From: JBHPCZ01 sp042573625
Lineage (GTDB): Bacteria; Desulfobacterota; Desulfobacteria; Desulfobacterales; UBA11574
Direction: 5' to 3'
NCBI GenBank assembly: GCA_042573625.1
Contig: JBHPCZ010000089.1
Coordinates: 1 to 14,328, forward strand
DNA length: 14,328 nt
This document shows positions 1 through 6,410 of the stretch, in pieces. The position numbers and the translations under genes were made by a program. Under the pieces are notes generated by a model, which saw only the letters and a program-made list of their open reading frames with translations, did no database searches and was not told the DNA's origin. Numbering within the stretch: position 1 is the stretch's first letter; every line of letters starts with the position of its first letter.

Positions 1-70
1 TGGGAGTAATACCGGCAAGAATGTAGCACTTTTCGTCTTTGGCGAATTCCCTTTAATAACGACATCGAAC
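1..70. other. Mosaic junction of two inverted fragments at window start
   Basis: Bases 1-35 are an exact reverse complement of 249-283, inside metF. Bases 30-70 are an exact 41-base reverse complement of 1762-1802, inside the LuxR regulator gene. The two pieces overlap by 6 bases (ttttcg, 30-35), a microhomology at the first join. The second join is at 70/71, where metF starts in forward orientation. In the metF frame there is a stop at 7-9, and the peptide FRLWRIPFNNDIE encoded before the join is identical to part of the LuxR protein. No gene can be read across this stretch. Inverted copies joined at microhomology are typical of multiple-displacement-amplification chimeras or misassembly at a contig end. 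A real rearrangement is possible but less likely. Confidence 0.9.
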
Positions 71-543
71 ATCCGCCCAAAATGTTTATCGGTGCGGCCA
101 TCAACCCGTTCGCGGATCCGTTTGAATGGCGGGTACACCGTCTGGCTAAAAAGATCGATGCCGGCGTCGATTTTATCCAGACCCAGTGCATCTACAATAT
201 GGACAAGTTCCGGGAATTTATTAAACAGGCCGTTGACATGGGGTTAACCGAAAAGTGCTACATTCTTGCCGGTATTACTCCCATGAAGAACGTGGGTATG
301 GCCCGGTACATGCAAAAGCGGGTTCCGGGGATCGAGGTTCCGGAAGAGCTGATCGATCGCCTTAAAGGTGTTGACAAGAAGGATGTGGCCAATGAGGGTA
401 TCCAAATCGCCGTTGAACAGGTCGAGGAAATGAAAGAGATGGAGGGCGTTCACGGGGTTCACATGATGGCCATCGAGTGGGAGCACATGGTTCCCGAGAT
501 CGCCGAGCGCTGCAAGGTTCTTCCCAGACCGGTTATGGATTAG
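70..543 (+). CDS. metF: Methylenetetrahydrofolate reductase, C-terminal part (5' end missing)
   Basis: This enzyme reduces 5,10-methylene-THF to 5-methyl-THF in the cytoplasm with FAD as cofactor, in one-carbon metabolism and, in many anaerobes, in the Wood-Ljungdahl (acetyl-CoA) pathway. The visible part begins in the family's PPK-(L/M)FIGAA-NPFADPFE segment and continues through RLAKKIDAGVDFIQTQ, the barrel strand carrying the conserved Gln. It then runs to YILAGITP and a C-terminus ending in VLPRPVMD. Only about 155 of the usual roughly 290-300 residues remain. The N-terminal half is replaced by the mosaic at 1-70, so ATG 82 is an internal Met (PPK-M-FIGAA) and not the true start. A strong terminator follows 85 bases after the stop, so metF is the last gene of its transcript. 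Its upstream partners are not visible. The family call is firm; the pathway role is inferred from the likely lineage. Confidence 0.9.
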   Translation, partial: HPPKMFIGAAINPFADPFEWRVHRLAKKIDAGVDFIQTQCIYNMDKFREFIKQAVDMGLTEKCYILAGITPMKNVGMARYMQKRVPGIEVPEELIDRLKGVDKKDVANEGIQIAVEQVEEMKEMEGVHGVHMMAIEWEHMVPEIAERCKVLPRPVMD

Positions 544-627
544 GGCGGAAAGCGCATAGGGTAAAGAAACAGCTTTTATGAATCGTTGTATCGTGAATGC
601 AACATATTCACGGGGTGTTTAATATAC

Positions 628-669
628 AAAACCCCGGTCTTTTCAAAGGCCGGGGTTTTTTTGTTTTTT
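628..669 (+). terminator. Rho-independent terminator of metF
   Basis: A perfect 10-bp stem, AAAACCCCGG (628-637) with CCGGGGTTTT (650-659), encloses a 12-base interval and is followed by a T-rich run to 669. It is oriented to end the metF transcript. It is the clearest terminator in the window. Confidence 0.9.
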
Positions 670-898
670 AGAGCAGTATCATAATCTCTAAACAAGATTC
701 ATGTGCCAGTATACATAGTAGCACCACGGCTATCGTTTGGTGATGGTATTACGATATCATAAAAAAATCAGGCCGCTAATAGCTTTTTTCCAGTGCAGTT
801 ATCCGGCATCGGCAGTCGCTAGCATCAAGCTAATACAATGCCGCTTTAAATAGATCATATAAATTAAAGACAAAACTGCAAGGTCTACCCAGCCTTCT
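670..898. other. Intergenic stretch between metF terminator and luxR-type gene 3' end
   Basis: This is AT-rich non-coding sequence between two convergent genes. I see no open frame of interest, no tRNA-like fold and no strong hairpin. The regulator gene on the opposite strand ends at 899 without an obvious terminator of its own. Confidence 0.5.
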
Positions 899-1870
899 TC
901 ACCCTTTCCAATTACTCGATTGTAAATATGTCATAAGGTTGATGTCACTGTTGGTAATCTTGAGCTTCCGGCGGATGTGTTCCCGGTGGCGGTTAATTGT
1001 TCCTACTGATACACCCCGATTCCGAGCGATTTCTTTTGTCTGCAATCCACTTCGAATCATATTGCAGATATTGACTTCAGTCGATGTTAGAGAAAGATGG
1101 TTTTTCGACAATTCGCTGACAAAGGGGGACGTGATATCCTCCAGGCTGCTTCTTAATATCTCCGCATATTGCCTTTTGGTTTTGGGCAGATGAAAAGAAA
1201 GCTCATGCAATATCGGCAACAGAATTTTATCGACGTTCTCCTGTACATCAATATAAATTTCTTTTTTTTCTTCCTCTATTCTTGCTAAAACTGCACGAAG
1301 AGCTGCGTTCGATTCCTTCAATGCTTTGCGCTCCAGACGCAGCTGTCTGTTGCTCTCCTGCAATTCCAGTTCAGCAGAAATCCGCATGGCAGCTGAGCCG
1401 ATTCGCTCGGCCAATGCATCCAGTAAAGCGCGTTCCTCTCTTAGAAATGGGCCCTCATCCGCTGGTGGACGTTCTTCGAGATAAAAGATGGCGATTTCGC
1501 CCACCGGTTCATTATACATAAAAATCCGTGACGACTGCCGCCACTTTGTGAGTTTGAAATTCTTGCATTTGTATGTTTCTTCTTTAAACAAAATCCGGAC
1601 ACATGTGATTTCCGGATACTGCCATGAATAAGGCAAAAATTTAACAATGTCTCGCAACAGATCTTCAACCGAATCTGAATGACGTTCAGCCAACCGTCCT
1701 ATCCCATACAAACAGTTCAGCTCCTTGATCCGTTCACGAAGGGCAAGCATTAGTTTTGGAGGTTCGATGTCGTTATTAAAGGGAATTCGCCAAAGACGAA
1801 AAAGTTCCTCCGGTAAGTTTTGAAAATCCATAGCGGCCATCTGCGACGATGAATATTCGTTTTCAGTCAT
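899..1870 (-). CDS. LuxR-family transcriptional regulator with N-terminal GAF-like sensor region
   Basis: A cytoplasmic DNA-binding regulator of 323 residues. Residues about 35-165 form a GAF-like region (ELNCLYGIGRLAE, then SWQYPEITCVRILF and VGEIAIFYLEE). A predicted coiled coil (about 170-225, rich in E, R, L and K) follows. The C-terminal LuxR/GerE helix-turn-helix is at about 261-318, with LTSTEV, IARNRGVSVGTINRHREHIRRKL as its core. The N-terminal sensor ligand is unknown, and there is no receiver Asp pocket. I chose the ATG at 1870 because GGAGGG precedes it by 6 bases; the upstream ATG at 1906 falls inside a perfect -10 box (1905-1910) and would add 12 residues. The gene is divergent from the nuoE-like operon, with a dyad between them, so control of that operon and of itself is a reasonable inference. 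Its codons 23-36 (1762-1802) are duplicated in inverted form at 30-70. Confidence 0.85.
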   Translation of the reverse strand: MTENEYSSSQMAAMDFQNLPEELFRLWRIPFNNDIEPPKLMLALRERIKELNCLYGIGRLAERHSDSVEDLLRDIVKFLPYSWQYPEITCVRILFKEETYKCKNFKLTKWRQSSRIFMYNEPVGEIAIFYLEERPPADEGPFLREERALLDALAERIGSAAMRISAELELQESNRQLRLERKALKESNAALRAVLARIEEEKKEIYIDVQENVDKILLPILHELSFHLPKTKRQYAEILRSSLEDITSPFVSELSKNHLSLTSTEVNICNMIRSGLQTKEIARNRGVSVGTINRHREHIRRKLKITNSDINLMTYLQSSNWKG

Positions 1871-1904
1871 GGATCCCTCCACTCTTTGCCCATTGCGGCT
1901 ATGC

Positions 1905-1910
1905 ATTATA
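1905..1910 (-). promoter_or_regulatory. -10 box of the luxR-type gene promoter
   Basis: On the minus strand this reads TATAAT, a perfect sigma-70 -10 hexamer. It would start transcription about 25-30 bases upstream of the ATG at 1870. No good TTGACA lies 17 bases upstream. Instead the spacer and -35 region are occupied by the dyad at 1911-1940, as expected for a regulated promoter. Sequence-based prediction only. Confidence 0.5.
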
Positions 1911-1940
1911 TGTGCACTAAATTAGCACTATTAGTGCATA
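1911..1940. promoter_or_regulatory. Inverted-repeat operator candidate between luxR-type gene and nuoE-like operon
   Basis: TGCACTAA (1913-1920) and TTAGTGCA (1931-1938) form a perfect 8-bp dyad centred at 1925.5. A further GCACTA copy sits between the arms (1925-1930). Centre-to-centre arm spacing is 18 bases, so both arms could face the same side of the helix. The dyad abuts the regulator's -10 box and lies about 110 bases upstream of the nuoE-like start. It is the natural candidate for binding by the divergent LuxR-type protein, but this is inference. Confidence 0.5.
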
Positions 1941-2047
1941 CAACTTATGGGTATTATGGGTGCATTCTTATTGTATTTATTTTTTTTACATTGCCGGATA
2001 TTTTATGCCCTGTCAATTAAAAAAATCCTCAACCAAAGGAGATTCGC

Positions 2048-2530
2048 ATGCCACCACCGACACTTGACGCCATTTTAGAAGAACGCCGCAGTCAACCCCA
2101 GCAACTCATTGAGGTGCTACAGGACGTACAGGAACATTATGGATATATCTCTGAAGAGTCCATGAAGACCGTATCAAATGAATTGGGGGTTCCGCTCATG
2201 GACGTATACAGTGTTGCTTCTTTCTACAAGGCTTTTGCACTCAAACCGCGCGGCAAGAACGTGATTAGGATATGTACGGGCACAGCATGTCATGTGCGCG
2301 GTGCAAAATTGATTCTCAACCAGGCTGTGGGTCAACTCGGGATCAAGCCCAGTGAAGTATCGGATGACGGTCTTTTTACGATTGAACATGTAAACTGCCT
2401 CGGCGCCTGCGCGCTTGGACCTGTGGTTACGGATAACGGGTGTTACCATGACCACATGAGCCCCGGGAAACTACGCAAACTTATCAAATCCCTTCACAAG
2501 GCTGGCACGGAGGAAATCTCCAATGACTAA
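2048..2530 (+). CDS. NuoE/HndA-like thioredoxin-fold [2Fe-2S] subunit
   Basis: This 160-residue electron-transfer subunit belongs to the 24-kDa (NuoE/HoxE/HndA) family of complex I, NAD-linked hydrogenases and formate dehydrogenases. An N-terminal helical region (about 1-65, with QEHYGYI and the SVASFYKAF signature) precedes the thioredoxin-like domain. The four [2Fe-2S] ligands are C76 and C81 (CTGTAC) and C117 and C121 (CLGAC). Length and spacing are normal for the family. The start is supported by an AAAGGAG Shine-Dalgarno 6 bases upstream. It is the first gene of a three-gene operon and overlaps the next by 8 bases, suggesting translational coupling. In this family it passes electrons to or from the FMN/NADH-binding partner. 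The family is certain; the overall enzyme is not known because no catalytic subunit gene is adjacent. Confidence 0.92.
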   Translation: MPPPTLDAILEERRSQPQQLIEVLQDVQEHYGYISEESMKTVSNELGVPLMDVYSVASFYKAFALKPRGKNVIRICTGTACHVRGAKLILNQAVGQLGIKPSEVSDDGLFTIEHVNCLGACALGPVVTDNGCYHDHMSPGKLRKLIKSLHKAGTEEISND

Positions 2531-4376
2531 GATCAAGACGATTAAAAACCTGGAGGTCCTGCGTAAAAAGCTTGTCAAAGACCGCAAAAAAATTCAGTCA
2601 ACCCTGGTGATGTGCGGCGGAACCGGATGCCAGGCATCACGCTGCCAGAACGTTATCGATGCCGTCAAAAACGAATTGGCAAAACAGGGCCTGGCAAAGA
2701 GCGTCTGTATCCGCACCACAGGATGCCACGGTTTCTGCGAGCAAGGTCCCCTGATGGTCATCGAGCCGGAAAACATATTTTACTGCCACATTTCACCTGA
2801 TGATGCCCATGAAATCATTACAAAAACCATCCGTGACAATGAGGTCGTCGAACGGTTGCTTTACATTGATCCGGTTTCCGGCAAGCAGGTTCAGACCGAA
2901 TCGGAAATTCCTTTCTACCGCGCTCAGGATCGTCATTTGCTGGCCCAAAACCGTTTGGTTGACCCATGTTCTATTGAAGATTATATCGCCATCGGAGGAT
3001 ATGCGACGTTGGCGAAAACCCTGTTTGAAATAGCGCCGGAATCGGTTGTCCGTAAAATTAAGGACTCCGGGCTGAGAGGTCGCGGCGGCGGCGGCTTTCC
3101 TACCGGTCGCAAGTGGGCTGCGTGCCGAGAAGCTCCGGGTGATGAGAAGTATGTCATCTGCAACGCTGATGAAGGGGATCCCGGGGCCTACATGGACCGG
3201 TGTGTGTTGGAAGGCAACCCGCATCTGGTTATAGAAGGCATGATGGTCGGCGCTTGGGCAATTGGTGCCAGGCATGGCTACGTCTACGTTCGCAACGAGT
3301 ACCCACTGGCAGTGAAGCACACACGGGTGGCCATTCAGCAAGCCAGAGATTTGGGGCTTTTGGGCGATAATATATTAGGATCATCATTCTCTTTTGACAT
3401 TGATATCGCTCGTGGCGGCGGTGCGTTTGTCTGTGGTGAATCAACAGCGCTTATGTCCTCTTTGGAGGGCAAAGTCGGCGAACCCCGGCCAAAGGACGTC
3501 CACACTGTGGTTGACGGTCTCTGGCATAAACCAACCACATTGAACAATGTTGAAACATGGGCCAATGTTCCTTCAATAATTCTGAACGGTTCATCCTGGT
3601 TTGCGTCTAAGGGCTCCAAAGGGAGCAAAGGAACTAAAATCCTCGCGCTCACCGGCCACATCAAAAACACCGGGCTTGTAGAAGTGGCGATGGGAACCAC
3701 AATCAATACCGTTGTCTTTGATATCGGCGGCGGCGGTTCAAACGGAAATTCCATTAAAGCCGTGCAGACCGGCGGTCCTTCCGGTGGATGCCTCCCTGCG
3801 GACAAATTCAACCTTCCCGTGGATTTTGACGAACTTGCCAAGGCCGGCTCGATGATTGGCTCAGGCGGGATGGTGGTGATGGGCGAAGAGACCTGTATGG
3901 TGGATGTGGCGAAATATTTCCTCACATTTTTACAAGACGAGTCCTGCGGCAAATGCGTGCCGTGCCGTATGGGAATCGATCGCATGCTCGAGATCATCAC
4001 GGATATTACAGAAGGGAACGGCACCCCCCGGCAGATCGGCCTTTTGGAAGAATTGGGATCTACCGTGAGTCAAACAGCGTTATGCGGGTTGGGCAAGACC
4101 GCAGCAAATCCCGTACTCTCCACGCTGCGTTACTTTCGGGATGAATACGAGGCTCACATACACGCAAAAAAATGTCCTGCCGGTGTATGCCAGGCATTGG
4201 TCACGTACACGGTTGACTCTGAAAAATGCACCTGCTGCGGTATTTGTAAGCGCGGGTGTCCACATGGGGCAATTGTGGGCAAAAAGAAACAGGTCCACGC
4301 AATCAATTTGGACCTATGCCAAAAATGCGGAATCTGCAAGAGTGAATGCGATTTTGAAGCAATTCAAGTTAAATAA
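2523..4376 (+). CDS. NuoF/HndC-like NAD(P)H-binding flavoprotein with C-terminal 2x[4Fe-4S] ferredoxin
   Basis: A 617-residue flavin/FeS subunit that would oxidise or reduce NAD(P)(H) through FMN. Domains in order: an N-terminal thioredoxin-like [2Fe-2S] domain (ligands C31, C36, C68, C72); a 51-kDa FMN/NADH domain from about 180 (GLRGRGGGGFPTGRKW, then CNADEGDPGAYMDR); GGGAFVCGESTAL near 300; and an SLBB region near 385. The NuoF [4Fe-4S] site follows (ESCGKCVPCR near 473-482, fourth Cys in ALCGLG near 520). A bacterial ferredoxin tail (about 549-617) carries two CxxCxxCxxxC motifs. This layout is that of HndC/HydB and HylB-type subunits rather than the shorter complex I NuoF. A small oddity is CGESTAL where complex I has CGEETAL. 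The start overlaps the nuoE-like gene by 8 bases, with GGAGG upstream. Coenzyme preference, and any bifurcation, cannot be read from the sequence. Confidence 0.92.
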   Translation: MTKIKTIKNLEVLRKKLVKDRKKIQSTLVMCGGTGCQASRCQNVIDAVKNELAKQGLAKSVCIRTTGCHGFCEQGPLMVIEPENIFYCHISPDDAHEIITKTIRDNEVVERLLYIDPVSGKQVQTESEIPFYRAQDRHLLAQNRLVDPCSIEDYIAIGGYATLAKTLFEIAPESVVRKIKDSGLRGRGGGGFPTGRKWAACREAPGDEKYVICNADEGDPGAYMDRCVLEGNPHLVIEGMMVGAWAIGARHGYVYVRNEYPLAVKHTRVAIQQARDLGLLGDNILGSSFSFDIDIARGGGAFVCGESTALMSSLEGKVGEPRPKDVHTVVDGLWHKPTTLNNVETWANVPSIILNGSSWFASKGSKGSKGTKILALTGHIKNTGLVEVAMGTTINTVVFDIGGGGSNGNSIKAVQTGGPSGGCLPADKFNLPVDFDELAKAGSMIGSGGMVVMGEETCMVDVAKYFLTFLQDESCGKCVPCRMGIDRMLEIITDITEGNGTPRQIGLLEELGSTVSQTALCGLGKTAANPVLSTLRYFRDEYEAHIHAKKCPAGVCQALVTYTVDSEKCTCCGICKRGCPHGAIVGKKKQVHAINLDLCQKCGICKSECDFEAIQVK

Positions 4377-4387
4377 CGAGGTAAAAT

Positions 4388-5080
4388 ATGACTCCACTAG
4401 TAACGATAAACATTGACGGTGCCAATATTAAGGCTGCAAGAGGGTCAAGCGTGCTCGATGCCGCTTTGGAAAACGGCACCTGCATTCCACATCTGTGTCG
4501 CGTACCCTATATTGAAAGTATCGGTGCCTGCCGCCTCTGCATCGTAGAGCATGTTGTGAATGGTTGGCCAAAAGTCACCACATCCTGCACACTGCTTGTG
4601 CAAGACGGTATGGTCGTTTTGAGCAATACGGAGAAAATCAGAAAACTGCGTCGCAACATTGCAGAGCTGCTCGTTTCACAGGCGCCTAATTCCCGCGCTA
4701 TCCAGGACATTGCCGTACGCTGCGGTGTAAAGGAGGTTCGCTATCCTTTCAGGAACAGTGACTGTGTTTTGTGCGGGCGCTGTGTCCAATTGTGCCCGGG
4801 AACCTTCGGGGTAAAGGCCATCGGTTTTGTTGGACGCGGCAAGGATCGCCGGGTGGAATCCCCGTTTGATTTACATTCCGAACTTTGCAATAAATGCGGA
4901 GCGTGCATCGATCTTTGTCCCATGACAATAGTCCCTTGTGATGGACCTATGAAATCCGGGGAAGAATATCTGTGCGGAAATTGCGAGTCGAAAATGGACT
5001 CGTTAGAAGAGCAGGGGATCTGTATATCGTGTGATTTCGGCGAAGGTTTTCAATGCGAGCGCCATTATAGTAACTTTTAG
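4388..5080 (+). CDS. HoxU-like (NuoG N-terminal type) iron-sulfur subunit with Cys-rich C-terminal tail
   Basis: A 230-residue electron-wire subunit resembling HoxU or the N-terminus of NuoG/HndD. The plant-type [2Fe-2S] domain has ligands C37, C48, C51 and C67. The following segment (about 94-118) lines up with the NuoG region that usually holds a His-Cys3 [4Fe-4S] site, but here it reads SQAPNSRAIQDIAVRCGV and lacks the ligand set. A ferredoxin domain has two full clusters (C126-C129-C132-C136 and C167-C170-C173-C177). The tail adds C196, C199, C212, C215, C223 and H226, which looks like a zinc ribbon or an extra metal site. No H-cluster or molybdopterin domain follows, so this is not itself a hydrogenase or formate dehydrogenase. 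It starts 11 bases after the nuoF-like stop, with a GAGG ribosome site. It probably links the NuoF-like subunit to a catalytic protein encoded elsewhere. Confidence 0.88.
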   Translation: MTPLVTINIDGANIKAARGSSVLDAALENGTCIPHLCRVPYIESIGACRLCIVEHVVNGWPKVTTSCTLLVQDGMVVLSNTEKIRKLRRNIAELLVSQAPNSRAIQDIAVRCGVKEVRYPFRNSDCVLCGRCVQLCPGTFGVKAIGFVGRGKDRRVESPFDLHSELCNKCGACIDLCPMTIVPCDGPMKSGEEYLCGNCESKMDSLEEQGICISCDFGEGFQCERHYSNF

Positions 5081-5424
5081 AGCAAGGATACGGAAATTTG
5101 AATATATTGTGAAAGTCAGTTTCATTAATTCGTCAAATAGGGTTTCCCCTCTGATTAGAGAATTAATTGGGCTTGTCGGAAGAGGAAATTTACATAAATT
5201 TTGGGCTGAAATTCAGCAATTCGACACGTTTTACAAATGATTCCCCGTCTGAGATGCCTTACAACCATCTGCTTTCACTCGAAATTGTGATACGACAATA
5301 TGGTATCACAGAAGATATGCCCTGTCACTTTCCTGACATACCTTGCGATTGTCGAAATGATCACAAAGAGACTGCCGGCCAAATTCCAAAATTTAGCGAG
5401 CTTCTGAAATTAGATTTCATACGA
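5081..5424 (+). other. Region downstream of the operon with no recognisable gene; weak ORF 5167-5487
   Basis: This stretch holds no protein I recognise. A TTG-initiated frame at 5167-5487 would give 106 residues (PYNHLLSLEIVIRQYGI, then HFPDIPCDC) with a poor ribosome site, and it overlaps vanZ antisense by 63 bases. Another frame is open from inside hoxU to 5240. Either could be a remnant of a decayed gene or chance. A perfect 8-bp inverted repeat, TGTGATAC (5286-5293) with GTATCACA (5303-5310), lies inside it with a 9-base loop and no T-run. Confidence 0.35.
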
Positions 5425-5445
5425 TTATATTTTGGAATTTTTTAT
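5381..5445 (+). terminator. Nested inverted repeat, probable terminator of the nuoE-F-hoxU-like operon
   Basis: AAATTCCAAAAT (5381-5392) and ATTTTGGAATTT (5429-5440) match perfectly over 12 bp. Inside the 36-base loop a second perfect 6-bp hairpin occurs (TGAAAT 5405-5410, ATTTCA 5414-5419). The outer arm runs into a T-rich stretch on the plus strand. It sits where two transcription units converge, and the vanZ stop codon lies inside the structure. The stem is AT-rich, so terminator strength is uncertain. Confidence 0.5.
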
Positions 5446-5808
5446 GATAAACAACTTGTAAACATACACGCCGCAAACACTTCCTAGTATATCCGCCAGG
5501 ACATCCCTAACGTCCGCATACCTGTACGGGACAAAATACTGGTGAAACTCATCGCTCATCCCGTAAAGGGATGAACACAGGATACTGAGCGTTATCACCA
5601 GTTTTACATTCTGTTTTATCCGTGTCGTTTGAAACGCCCTCAGAAATAGCACGCCCAAAAGGGCGTAGCAAACAACATGGAGAAATTTGTCAAAATAAGA
5701 CCAGTCCGGGATCTGCTCAGGGGCTGGATAGGAGGACTGGATAAAAATCAGAAGGCAGTAAATAAAGATAGGAAACCAATACGACAAGATTTTATGTAGT
5801 GTGTTCAC
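5425..5808 (-). CDS. VanZ-like family small membrane protein
   Basis: A 127-residue integral membrane protein of the VanZ-like family. Four hydrophobic segments are visible: about 8-26 (YWFPIFIYCLLIFIQ), 42-60 (FLHVVCYALLGVLFL), 69-84 and 103-121. Family motifs present are DKFLHVVCYALLG and YGMSDEFHQYFVPYRYADVRDVLADILGSVCG, the conserved core of the family. It begins with GTG at 5808, since the ATG two bases further upstream is out of frame and is followed by TGA only in another frame; the ribosome site is weak. VanZ confers low-level teicoplanin resistance in enterococci. In Gram-negative anaerobes the function of such proteins is unknown, so a resistance role should not be assumed. It is convergent with the electron-transfer operon and appears to be a single-gene unit. 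Confidence 0.85.
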   Translation of the reverse strand: MNTLHKILSYWFPIFIYCLLIFIQSSYPAPEQIPDWSYFDKFLHVVCYALLGVLFLRAFQTTRIKQNVKLVITLSILCSSLYGMSDEFHQYFVPYRYADVRDVLADILGSVCGVYVYKLFIIKNSKI

Positions 5809-6180
5809 ATCTATAAAAGAGATCGGGATGTTTTGTTAATATTCAGCGCTACATGAATAATCCGCGACTTCATCGTGCAAACTCATGCATAAGGGCTCGT
5901 AATGAATGAACAGAGAATAAATTAAAAAACACATTATTAGATTTGAATATAATTCAGTGAACGAACAAATTTTGAATGATGCTGTTCATTCTCAACGATC
6001 CCTAATGCATTCAAACAGTGCACGATTTCGCTACGGATCATTCATTCCGCTATATTCAACATATAAAAAACGACTGCGGTTTCTGGCATCTATATGTTTT
6101 ATATAGATGCTAAAGTGGTTAGGAAATATAAACTATCGCTTTTCATGGATATCCCCGACCCCTGATCCCTGAAACCTATC
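5809..6180. other. AT-rich intergenic stretch with a 10-bp perfect hairpin
   Basis: No open frame of interest on either strand. A perfect 10-bp hairpin lies at 6086-6095 (GCATCTATAT) and 6101-6110 (ATATAGATGC) with loop GTTTT. It is not followed by a T-run on the plus strand, and only weakly so on the minus strand. GAATGA/TCATTC-type short inverted repeats recur near 5904-5990. The stretch must contain the vanZ promoter, but I could not pick a convincing -35/-10 pair. Confidence 0.4.
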
Positions 6181-6396
6181 TTAAAACCCTGTCGTCGGCC
6201 GTCTCTTTCCGAAAACAATCTCGCAGGGCGCGTTTTTCGTGACATGTTTTTTCAGCTCTTTGCACCAGAGGGATTGAAAGGTGCGGCAGCTTCCATCCAA
6301 TGCATCAAGCTTTGCGGATTCGGCGTGCTCGCACCGCAAGTCGCACCATTTGATTTTGCGAGATGTAATTCCGGCAGTTTTTTCATCACTTGGCAT
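6181..6396 (-). CDS. Small Cys-rich protein, 71 residues, function unknown
   Basis: A short soluble protein with six cysteines: WC-DLRC-EHA, DGSC-RTF, LWC-KELKK and NAPC. The pattern C-x3-C-x(about 17)-C-x7-C-x(about 12)-C suggests a small metal-binding or disulfide fold. It gives the impression of a small protein conserved in Desulfobacterota, but I cannot name a family and no function is proposed. It lies downstream of thrS on the same strand, 178 bases after the thrS stop, with a strong GC hairpin 14 bases upstream of the ATG. No good Shine-Dalgarno precedes the ATG at 6396, and the open frame contains no other Met, so the start is uncertain. The non-random Cys spacing and the KIKWCDLRCEHA segment are the reasons I believe it is real. 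Confidence 0.6.
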   Translation of the reverse strand: MPSDEKTAGITSRKIKWCDLRCEHAESAKLDALDGSCRTFQSLWCKELKKHVTKNAPCEIVFGKRRPTTGF

Positions 6397-6410
6397 GGCA
6401 TATGAGTTTT

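Noticed and set aside
1..81. metF reading frame extended upstream of 70
   Set aside because: An in-frame stop lies at 7-9, and the residues before the join are those of the LuxR protein copied in from 1762-1802.
1871..1906. Longer N-terminus of the LuxR-type protein from ATG 1906
   Set aside because: That ATG overlaps a perfect -10 box and has no Shine-Dalgarno. ATG 1870 has GGAGGG at good spacing.
3335..4024. Long minus-strand frame (229 codons) opposite the NuoF-like gene
   Set aside because: It lies entirely inside a well-supported FMN/NADH subunit gene, is Pro- and Ser-rich without domain character, and has no ribosome site.
5286..5310. CRP/FNR-like palindrome TGTGA...TCACA
   Set aside because: The half-sites are about 15 bases apart rather than 6, and the site is downstream of an operon rather than in a promoter.
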